From Planctomycetota bacterium (GTDB lineage Bacteria > Planctomycetota > UBA1135 > JAKEFM01), in the NCBI GenBank assembly GCA_022616055.1, contig JAKEFM010000204.1, positions 1-37,537 on the forward strand: DNA of 37,537 nucleotides, read 5' to 3'. A program made the position numbers and the translations under genes. A model generated the notes under the pieces. That model was not told the origin of the DNA. It worked only from the letters and a program-made list of their open reading frames with translations, and searched no databases. This document shows positions 25,427-31,749 of the stretch, one piece after another. How positions within the stretch are numbered: position 1 is the stretch's first letter; each line of letters begins with the position of its first letter.

Positions 25427-26574
25427 GGCCGGACCTCCGGCGCGACCGGCTCCCCCGGCCGCCTCGGCTTCCGCGCTCCCTCCTCCCAGACTATCTCCCC
25501 GCCCACGATCACGGCGAGGGGCCTCGTCCCGAGGTCGAGGGGGTTGCCGGACCAGACGACGAGATCGGCGTCTCGCCCGGGCTCGAGGGATCCCATGCGG
25601 TCGGCCGCCCCCAGGAGGGCGGCGGCGTCGACCGTCAGCGCCCGCAGGGCCCGCTCCGGATCGAGCCCGGCGCGGACGGCGAGGGCCGCCGAGAGCCGGA
25701 GCGCCTCGGGCTCGTGCGCCGGTCCGTCCGTGCAGAACGCGATCGGGACCCCGGCGCCCGCGAGGGCGGCCGGCGAGCGCAGCGAACGCAGCGGCGTCGA
25801 GGCGTCGAAGGGACCGCAGACGACGCCGATCCCGCCTTCCTTCAGTCGCGCCGCCGCCTCCCCGGCGAGCGGGGCGTGGACGAGATGAAGGCGGAGCCCG
25901 AACTCCCGGGCGAACCGGTCCGCGGCGAAGATCTCTTCGGGTGCCCCGGCGTGGGCGAGCCAGGCGAGCTCGCCGCGGGCGGCCCGCGCGATCGCCCTGC
26001 TCCCTCCCTCCTCCTTCCCGCGCCGGATCGCGCGCCGCAGCGCCGCGACCGCCCCCTGCTGCGAGGTCGCTTCGCGTTCCCCGGCCCGGGCCACCGCGCC
26101 GAAGGATGCCTTGAGGAGCGCCTCGTCCCGGACGACCCGGCCCGCCGCGGGACCGGCGGTCCTCACGAGCGCGGCGATCCCCCCCACGAAATTGTCGTCG
26201 CGCGGGGAGAGAAGAGCGGCCGTCACCCCCGCCCGCGCGGCCCGGGCGAAGTCGCGGTGGGAGGGCTCGAAGACGTCCATCGCCCGCGCCTCGGGCGTCG
26301 TCGAGAGCGTGTCCTCTGCGAGGTCGGCCCGCGCGCCGAGATGGGCGTGGGCGTCGATCAGGCCCGGCGTGACGAACCCGCCGGGCCAGGTCCGGAACCC
26401 GGGCTCCTCCCTCGGGACCGCCCCTTCCTCGATCCCCCGGATCCGGGATCCCTCGAGGAGGACCGCCGCCTTCGCCCGCACCGACCCTTCCCCCGTCCAG
26501 ACCGTGCCGGCGAAGACCCCCTTCAACCCGTCGGCGGGGGCGAGGCCGAGGGCGAGCGGAACGAGCAGGGCCAT
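25423..26574 (-). CDS. Exported amidohydrolase with His-x-His retained
   Basis: The 383-residue protein starts at the ATG at 26574, which shares one base with the upstream stop (TGATG). The open frame continues upstream only as a shadow. The start MALLVPLALGLAPADG is export-like. FVTPGLIDAHAHLG holds the metal pair His76 and His78. LHLVHAPLAGE supplies a strand-5 His and FCTDGPAHEP the strand-8 Asp. The strand-6 His is not obvious (IGVVCGPFDAST), so the site may be mononuclear or altered. It has no long Lys/Glu insertion. LGAADRMGSLEPGRDADLVVWSGNPLD closes the barrel. With the gene at 18756-20102 it is one of only two array members likely to bind metal. Confidence 0.85.
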   Translation of the reverse strand: MALLVPLALGLAPADGLKGVFAGTVWTGEGSVRAKAAVLLEGSRIRGIEEGAVPREEPGFRTWPGGFVTPGLIDAHAHLGARADLAEDTLSTTPEARAMDVFEPSHRDFARAARAGVTAALLSPRDDNFVGGIAALVRTAGPAAGRVVRDEALLKASFGAVARAGEREATSQQGAVAALRRAIRRGKEEGGSRAIARAARGELAWLAHAGAPEEIFAADRFAREFGLRLHLVHAPLAGEAAARLKEGGIGVVCGPFDASTPLRSLRSPAALAGAGVPIAFCTDGPAHEPEALRLSAALAVRAGLDPERALRALTVDAAALLGAADRMGSLEPGRDADLVVWSGNPLDLGTRPLAVIVGGEIVWEEGARKPRRPGEPVAPEVRP

Positions 26575-28115
26575 CACGGCCGGAAGACGACCTCCCCGTC
26601 GACGATCACCGCGCGGACCTTCGTCCCGGTCTTCAGGGGATCCCCGTCGAAGAGGACCAGGTCGGCGTCCTTGCCCGGGGCGATCGCCCCGAGCCGGTCG
26701 CCCACCCCGCACAGCCGCGCCGCCTCGACGGTGACCGCGCGCAGCGCGGCGACCGGGTCGAGCCCGGCGGAGGCGGCGAGCGCCGCGTGGAGGGGAAGGA
26801 AGCGCGTCTGCGCCGGATCCGCCCCGGAGGATCCGAGCGCGAACCTCACCCCCGCGGCGCGAAGCCGGGCCGCGGCCGCCGGCTCGTTCTCGGCCAGCTC
26901 CGGCGGCCCGTCCTCCCCGACGAGGGGGGGCCCGAGCACGACCGGGACCTCGCTCGCCGCGATCTCCTTCGCGATCCGGACCGACTCGGTCGCTCCCTCG
27001 AGGACGAGGTCGAGGTCGAACTCCTTGGCGACCGCGAGCACGTTCAGGATGTCCTCCGCGCGGTGCGCCTCGACCCAGAGCGGCAGCTTCCGGTCGAGGA
27101 CTTCGAGGAGCGCCTCCTTGTCGGCGTCGAAGGCGGGCCGATCCGGCGCCTTGAGGGGCTCCTCCTTCTTCTCGGCGGGCTTCGACTCGGGCTCCTTCCG
27201 CTCCTGCGCCGCGAGGGCGTCCCCTCCCTCCTCGGGCCCGGGGACCTCGCCGAACTCCTCCTCCGCGTCGCGGGGCGGCCGCCGCCTCCCCCTATCCCGC
27301 GCCGGAGGCGTCTCCGACTTCTCCTCCGCGGGCCGCGACTCGGACTCCTTCGGCCCCTCCTTCGCCCGCTTCGCCCGTTCCTCCTCGAATTCCTTCCGCG
27401 CCTCCCGCCAGTCCTCCCACGCCTCGCGGTACTTCCTCGCCCCGCGGAACTGCTCCCGCAGCGTGCGGACCTCCCCGATCCGGGCGAAGGGGGTCGCGGG
27501 GCCCGCCTTCGTCGCCCCGACCGATCCGCGCATGGCGGCCGCGCGCCGCAGGACCGTCTCGGAGGGGAGTCGGCCGGGCTTCAGTTTCAGCACGGCCGTC
27601 TTCCCCCCGATCGTCCCCCGGCGTCCCGGACCGACGTGGACGGCGGTCACGCCGTTGCGGAGCGCCTCCTCGATCGCCTCCTTCGCGAAGGGGTCGACCG
27701 CGTCGAGGGCGTCGAGGGCCGGCCCGATCGCGCGCTCTTCCCGGAGAGCGCCGGGGTCGACCGGGAGCGCCGAGCGGGCGTCGATGAACCCGGGCGCCAC
27801 CGTCGTCCCGGCCGCCTCGATCACCTCGGCGCCCGGGGGGATCTCCAGGCCCGTCCCGACGGCCTTCACCTTCCCGTCTTCGATCAGGACGACGGCGTGC
27901 TCGATCGCGCCGAGCCCCTCTCCGACAAGCGTGAGGACCCAGTCGGCGCGGATCGCGAGGACCTTCTTCGGCTCCGGCTTGGTCTCGGCCTCGCGGATCT
28001 CCGGCTTCGTCTCGACCTCGCGCGTCTCCTGTCCGGAGACGGGGGCGAGAACCAACGCCGCCGCGGCCGGGACGAGGAGGTCCCGGACGCGCGCGAACGG
28101 TTTGGCCGATCCCAC
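26574..28115 (-). CDS. Exported amidohydrolase-superfamily paralogue 8, metal site lost; first gene of the array
   Basis: The protein has 513 residues and a GTG start. The basic-hydrophobic beginning (FARVRDLLVPAAAALVLAPVSGQ) is a good signal peptide. The following ~20 residues repeat a TKPE motif. VAPGFIDARSALP has Arg114 and Ala116 in place of the His pair. A strand-5 His remains (WVEAHRAEDIL), but the strand-8 Asp is lost (ALGSSGADP). The insertion of ~100 residues at ~215-320 is the longest in the array, with Lys/Glu-rich helices and SESRPAEEKSE-type linkers. LCGVGDRLGAIAPGKDADLVLFDGDPLK is intact. As the first gene, it should lie closest to the operon promoter. Confidence 0.85.
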   Translation of the reverse strand: MGSAKPFARVRDLLVPAAAALVLAPVSGQETREVETKPEIREAETKPEPKKVLAIRADWVLTLVGEGLGAIEHAVVLIEDGKVKAVGTGLEIPPGAEVIEAAGTTVAPGFIDARSALPVDPGALREERAIGPALDALDAVDPFAKEAIEEALRNGVTAVHVGPGRRGTIGGKTAVLKLKPGRLPSETVLRRAAAMRGSVGATKAGPATPFARIGEVRTLREQFRGARKYREAWEDWREARKEFEEERAKRAKEGPKESESRPAEEKSETPPARDRGRRRPPRDAEEEFGEVPGPEEGGDALAAQERKEPESKPAEKKEEPLKAPDRPAFDADKEALLEVLDRKLPLWVEAHRAEDILNVLAVAKEFDLDLVLEGATESVRIAKEIAASEVPVVLGPPLVGEDGPPELAENEPAAAARLRAAGVRFALGSSGADPAQTRFLPLHAALAASAGLDPVAALRAVTVEAARLCGVGDRLGAIAPGKDADLVLFDGDPLKTGTKVRAVIVDGEVVFRP

Positions 28116-28142
28116 TCGGAGGAAGCCCCTCGAAGGAGCCCG

Positions 28143-28148
28143 ATTCTA
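28143..28148 (-). promoter_or_regulatory. Possible -10 box (TAGAAT) for the amidohydrolase operon
   Basis: On the minus strand TAGAAT lies 28 nt before the GTG at 28115. This would leave a short leader. No good -35 hexamer is seen at 16-18 nt, so this is a weak candidate. The rest of the 224-nt gap to 28339 holds no recognised gene, only a short imperfect dyad around 28220-28255. Confidence 0.2.
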
Positions 28149-28339
28149 CGCGGCGGCCTGCGGGGGGCCACGCAGGAGCGAGCATTCGAATCATCCGCAG
28201 TATCGGGCGGGATCGGGCCCGACCTTGCTCCGCAAGTGGCAACCAGTTGCAATCCGGAACCGCCTCCGAGCCGGAACGAAGGTCAACTCGGCTCGGCGAG
28301 GCGCTGGTCCGCGGTCCGCCTGCGAGAGCAGGCCGTCCG

Positions 28340-28750
28340 CTATCTCCCGGCGGGACGGAACCCGAAGAGTCCCCCGCCGGTGCCTGGTCCCCTCTTCGGC
28401 TTGCCGTCGAGCGCGTCGAGCATCCGCTTCAGCGCGAACCGACGGTAGCTCCTCCCGACGAGATCCTCGACGAGGCCCCAGTCGACCGGGCCCGTCACCT
28501 TCATCGAGAGCCATCCGCGCGCCCCGATGTAGGGGGTCACGTAGAACCGGGGGTCGGCGAGGAGCGCCTCCCGCCGGTCGGCCTCGACCTTCACGGCGAT
28601 GCACCAGTCGCCCCTGTACTTCTCCCACACGGCGAAGGTTCTCTTCCCCGCACGGAAGTTGGGGTGCCCCCACGCCTCCACCTCCCGCGTCTCGGGGAGC
28701 CCGAGGCAGAGCTTCCGGAGCCGCTCGAGGACGGCCTTCTCGTCGACCAT
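28340..28750 (-). CDS. YjbR/MmcQ-family protein
   Basis: The 136-residue soluble protein has LCLGLPETREVEAWGHPNFRAGKRTFAVW at ~14-42, the hallmark of the YjbR fold. IAVKVEADRREALLADPRFYVTPYIGARGWLSMKV and ELVGRSYR-type residues follow. The fold resembles a double-wing motif and has been proposed to bind DNA, but no function is firmly known. The last ~20 residues are Gly/Lys/Arg-rich. The ATG at 28750 is clear. The gene stands alone between the ECF operon and the amidohydrolase operon, with 36 nt to the former. Confidence 0.9.
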   Translation of the reverse strand: MVDEKAVLERLRKLCLGLPETREVEAWGHPNFRAGKRTFAVWEKYRGDWCIAVKVEADRREALLADPRFYVTPYIGARGWLSMKVTGPVDWGLVEDLVGRSYRRFALKRMLDALDGKPKRGPGTGGGLFGFRPAGR

Positions 28751-28785
28751 CGGGGAACGCGAGGTCCCCCGAGTCTACGGCGCGG

Positions 28786-29532
28786 TCAGTACTGGACGAT
28801 CTTCGCCCGCTTGCGCAGGGCGCCCATGTCGATCGACCCGGCGGCGAAGGCCTCCGCGTCCGCGCGCGTGATCCTGATGACGAGGACGCTGCCCGGACCG
28901 CTGCCCGGGAAGCGCCCGAGGTACGTCGTGGCAAGGTCTCCTCTCCTCTCGTCGAACTGCCCAAGCTTGTAGAAGACGGTCGCGTCGTCCGAGTCCTTCT
29001 CGCCCTGGTTGGAACTGTAGACCGTCGGCCCCCCGTGACTGCGGACCACCACGGTCAGGTGCTCCTCGTCGGAGACCTGCCTCACGTTTCCTCCGTACTT
29101 CGCGAGCGTCTCGAGGAGCTTGCTCTTGAGCGCCTCGACCCGCTCGGGGTCGAACGCCTTCTTCGCGCCCTTCTCGGGGATCGCCTTCCCGTCGACCTCC
29201 GCCTGCACGCGGTCCCAGAGCGTGGGCTCGGCGTCTCCCTTGCCGTTCGGGGCCGCCGGCGTGTCGTCGACGAGAGGGAGGCCCACGCGAAAGAGGAAGA
29301 GCGCCCCGTCGCCCGGGATGTAGAGGCCCTCCCCCCGGCCGGCGCTCCCGACGCCGGAGAGGAGGTTCTCGAGCGCCGCGTAGTCGCCGGTGCGGCCGAA
29401 GGCCTCCCGCTCGAGGATCCGCCGCATGACCTCGAGGTCGCGCCGGAGCCCCGTGTAGTCGGTCTTCTCGGGCGCCGCTTTCTGCAGGGGGGCGGCGAGG
29501 AGGATGTGGAGGAGAAGGGCGTTCGCGATCAT
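28786..29532 (-). CDS. Exported protein of unknown function, third gene of the ECF operon
   Basis: I do not recognise this 248-residue protein. It has a signal-like start MIANALLLHILLAAPLQ and a GGAAGGTG ribosome-binding site before the ATG. A helical region (~25-60, TGLRRDLEVMRRILEREAF) is followed by a mixed alpha/beta part with GLYIPGDGALFLFRVGLPL. The C-terminal half holds VVVRSHGGPTVYS and ATTYLGRFPGSGPGSVLVIRI. It starts 4 nt after the anti-sigma stop, so it is co-translated with the sigma/anti-sigma pair. It may be a signal sensor for that pair or its first target. Confidence 0.8.
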   Translation of the reverse strand: MIANALLLHILLAAPLQKAAPEKTDYTGLRRDLEVMRRILEREAFGRTGDYAALENLLSGVGSAGRGEGLYIPGDGALFLFRVGLPLVDDTPAAPNGKGDAEPTLWDRVQAEVDGKAIPEKGAKKAFDPERVEALKSKLLETLAKYGGNVRQVSDEEHLTVVVRSHGGPTVYSSNQGEKDSDDATVFYKLGQFDERRGDLATTYLGRFPGSGPGSVLVIRITRADAEAFAAGSIDMGALRKRAKIVQY

Positions 29533-29536
29533 GGCA

Positions 29537-30205
29537 TCACCTTCCAGGTCGCCGGAGCGCCTGCCCGGCGACTTCGAGAACCGCCGTGCGCGTGAGGTCG
29601 AGGTCCTCGCGCGTCGTCGTGAGGGCGTTGACGATCAGCGTCGCGTCACGGCTGCGGCGCTCCTCGACCCACTGGGCGATCGTCGAAAGGTCCCGCGCCC
29701 GCCTCGCCTCCGCCGCCGACATCCAGACGATCAGGTCGCGGAAGGCGGGCGCCAGAGTGGCTTCGACCTCCCGCCGGATGGAGGGCCCGACGGCGGGGGC
29801 GAAGTCGAGAGGAACCGACGGCGGCACCCGCTCCGCGCCCGGCAGGAGGAAGGACACCGAGAGGGTGCCCTTCTCCCCCCGCACCTCCATTCCAAAGAGG
29901 GAGACCGCGCCCACCCCGATGAGGAGAAAGGCCGCGATCCGGGCGGCGAAACTCGCCGTCCGGCCGAGTCTTCCCCAGAGCGTCGGGCGCGGGAGCACCC
30001 GTCCGAGGTCGACCGGAGGAACCGGCCTTCGGCGCTCCTCCTGTGCGTCGCGACGCAGCGACTCGACGGCCGCGCCGATCTCGAGCGCGGCCTCCCGGCA
30101 GGAGGCGCAGCCGGCGAGATGTTCCTCGAGGGCGGCGCGCGTCGCCGAGGAGAGGCCTCCGATCCGGAGGTCGGGGATCAGGTACTTCGCGTCACGGCAG
30201 AGCAT
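29537..30205 (-). CDS. Zinc-finger anti-sigma factor, single-pass membrane
   Basis: The 222-residue protein has an N-terminal ZAS domain with EEHLAGCASCREA (His29, Cys33, Cys36), the H-x3-C-x2-C motif that binds and inactivates ECF sigma factors. A proline-rich linker leads to one membrane helix at ~82-106 (AARIAAFLLIGVGAVSLFGM). The C-terminal ~110 residues are probably periplasmic and helical (IRREVEATLAPAFRDLIVW). It overlaps the end of the sigma gene by 14 nt, the usual arrangement for a cognate pair. Confidence 0.9.
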   Translation of the reverse strand: MLCRDAKYLIPDLRIGGLSSATRAALEEHLAGCASCREAALEIGAAVESLRRDAQEERRRPVPPVDLGRVLPRPTLWGRLGRTASFAARIAAFLLIGVGAVSLFGMEVRGEKGTLSVSFLLPGAERVPPSVPLDFAPAVGPSIRREVEATLAPAFRDLIVWMSAAEARRARDLSTIAQWVEERRSRDATLIVNALTTTREDLDLTRTAVLEVAGQALRRPGR

Positions 30206-30755
30206 CTCTTTCTCCGCTCCCCGGGGGGGAGTCGAGCTCGCGCTTGAGGCGACGCAGCGCGAGGTAGAGCCGGTAGCGCAGGGTCGAGGCGGGAACGCGC
30301 AGCGTCCGCGCGGTCTCGGCGAGGCTCATCCCCTCGGCGACCCGCAGCCACAGCGCCGCCCGGGTCTCCTCCGGCAGCCGGCCGAGCGCGAGGTGGAGCG
30401 CCTCGCGCTCCTCGGACTCCGCGGCGAGCCCGTCCGGGGGGAGCGCCGCGTCGGCGACCATCCCCGGGAGCCGGTCCACCTCCGCCCGCGCCTCGTCGCG
30501 GCGGAGGTTCACCGCCACCCGCCACGCGGTCCGGAAGAGCCAGACGGGGACCGAACCGCCTCGGTACTCCCCCGCGCGCGTGTAGATCCGGACCAGCGTC
30601 AACTGTCTCGACTCTTCGGCGAGCGCGGCCGATCCGGTACTCCGGAGGAGGAACCGGTAGAGCGGGCCCTCCCAGCGGCGCACGAAGGCCTCGAAGGCCC
30701 CCGCGTCGCCCCGGGCGGTCCGCTCGATCAGGGCCCGGTCCTCCGGGGACTCCAT
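30192..30755 (-). CDS. ECF-type RNA polymerase sigma factor
   Basis: The 187-residue protein has region 2 at ~10-80 (GDAGAFEAFVRRWEGPLYRFLL and SVPVWLFRTAWRVAVNLRRDE). Region 4 at ~125-175 is LGRLPEETRAALWLRVAEGMSLAETARTLRVPASTLRYRLYLALRRLKREL. There is no region 1 or 3, as in ECF factors. It is the first gene of a three-gene operon with its anti-sigma factor and an exported protein. The gap upstream to the ORF6N gene is only 55 nt, so the promoter must lie there or inside that gene. Confidence 0.93.
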   Translation of the reverse strand: MESPEDRALIERTARGDAGAFEAFVRRWEGPLYRFLLRSTGSAALAEESRQLTLVRIYTRAGEYRGGSVPVWLFRTAWRVAVNLRRDEARAEVDRLPGMVADAALPPDGLAAESEEREALHLALGRLPEETRAALWLRVAEGMSLAETARTLRVPASTLRYRLYLALRRLKRELDSPPGSGERDALP

Positions 30756-30810
30756 CGATCGCGCTCGGAACGATAGACACCGCCGGAGGCGGTTTCGGCG
30801 AAAGAACCCC

Positions 30811-31428
30811 TCAGGCGCCCGGAGCCCTGGCGTTCCCCCTCGCCAGGATTAGACCCCGCGTGCCACCGCCCGACCCCCCCGACGGCGTCCGGGAGATCGG
30901 CCGCGCGGGCCGGAGCCCGCGGCCCGATGGCCGAAACCCGATCTTCGGGCCGGCGAGCTCCTCGACGGGAGGCTCCATCAGGAGCCGCAGCGCCTCGAAG
31001 ACAACCCGGAAGTGCGCGTCGTACTTCTTCCCCAGACCTTCGAGCTTCCTCCCCCATTCGTCCTGGGAGGCGAGCATGGCCCGCAGTCGCACGAACGCCC
31101 GCATGATCGCGACGTTGACGCGAATCGCCCGCCGGCTCCGCAGCACGCTCGAGAGCATGGCGACCCCCTGCTCGGTGAACCCGTACGCCGCGTGGCGTCG
31201 GCCGCCCCACGAACTTGAGATCACAGATCGTGATCTCAAGTTCCTGGACTCCCTGGAGGTGAGGCGGAAGCAGAAGTCGGACGGGAATCGATCGCGGTTC
31301 CGCCGGACGGCTTGTAGGAGCGCGCGCGTCTCCACGCCGTAGAGCTCCGCGAGATCCGCGTCGAGCATGACTCTCAGGCCCCGGACCTCGTGAATACGGT
31401 TCCGCACTCGGTCGACGGTGAGGACCAA
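30811..31428 (-). CDS. ORF6N (KilA-N-type) DNA-binding domain protein
   Basis: The 205-residue protein has a TTG start with a GGGAG ribosome-binding site ~10 nt upstream. The ORF6N domain at ~5-95 has [58 protein letters not shown] and [15 protein letters not shown], which are the family landmarks. ORF6N domains occur in phage antirepressors and in stand-alone genes of unknown role that are often mobile. The usual ending [13 protein letters not shown] is at ~152-164, and the following ~40 Arg/Gly/Pro-rich residues look like read-through beyond the family's normal C-terminus. A perfect inverted repeat lies inside the coding sequence. Confidence 0.88.
   Translation of the reverse strand: MVLTVDRVRNRIHEVRGLRVMLDADLAELYGVETRALLQAVRRNRDRFPSDFCFRLTSRESRNLRSRSVISSSWGGRRHAAYGFTEQGVAMLSSVLRSRRAIRVNVAIMRAFVRLRAMLASQDEWGRKLEGLGKKYDAHFRVVFEALRLLMEPPVEELAGPKIGFRPSGRGLRPARPISRTPSGGSGGGTRGLILARGNARAPGA
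31211..31243. repeat. Perfect 14-bp inverted repeat inside the ORF6N coding sequence
   Basis: GAACTTGAGATCAC is followed after five bases (AGATC) by its exact reverse complement. It encodes the [10 protein letters not shown] stretch of the ORF6N domain, just before SWGGRR. The arms are far more AT-rich than the surroundings. It could form a hairpin in the mRNA, serve as a binding site for the gene's own product, or act as a target site for a mobile element. Confidence 0.85.
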
Positions 31429-31749
31429 CGTCGTTCACTCCCCTTCCACACTGACCCAGGTTCAGGGACGCCCGATTCCCGCGGAGGCTCGCCCCCCAAT
31501 ACAGACGAACGACGGGATCAGACGGTTACACGGAGTCACCGGGTTCTCCCGGCAGCGTCCGCGCACGACGTGCGGGAGGGCGCGATTCCCGACCGGCCCT
31601 AGAGGTGGCTGGCCACAGGGGGTTACGTCCGCAGCAAGGGGAACTCACCGTCGAGGTAGAGCGGCTGCCTACGGTTGCCGCAGGGGATGCTCGGGCACGG
31701 CCCGAGGTGCGCCGCGTAACGTGGAGCCTCCCACCGCGAAGTAGAGGGT
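31429..31749. other. Divergent intergenic region between ORF6N gene and sigma-fusion gene
   Basis: This 321-nt stretch between two divergent genes should hold both promoters. The minus strand carries the GGGAG site of the ORF6N gene. Two short dyads are visible (CGCAC-3-GTGCG near 31562-31574 and GTGGC-2-GCCAC near 31606-31617). I see no convincing -35/-10 pair and no RNA gene. Confidence 0.3.

Noticed and set aside
28228..28245. Sigma-54-like TGGCA...TTGC element
   Set aside because: The GG and GC elements are one base too close, and no gene starts downstream on that strand.
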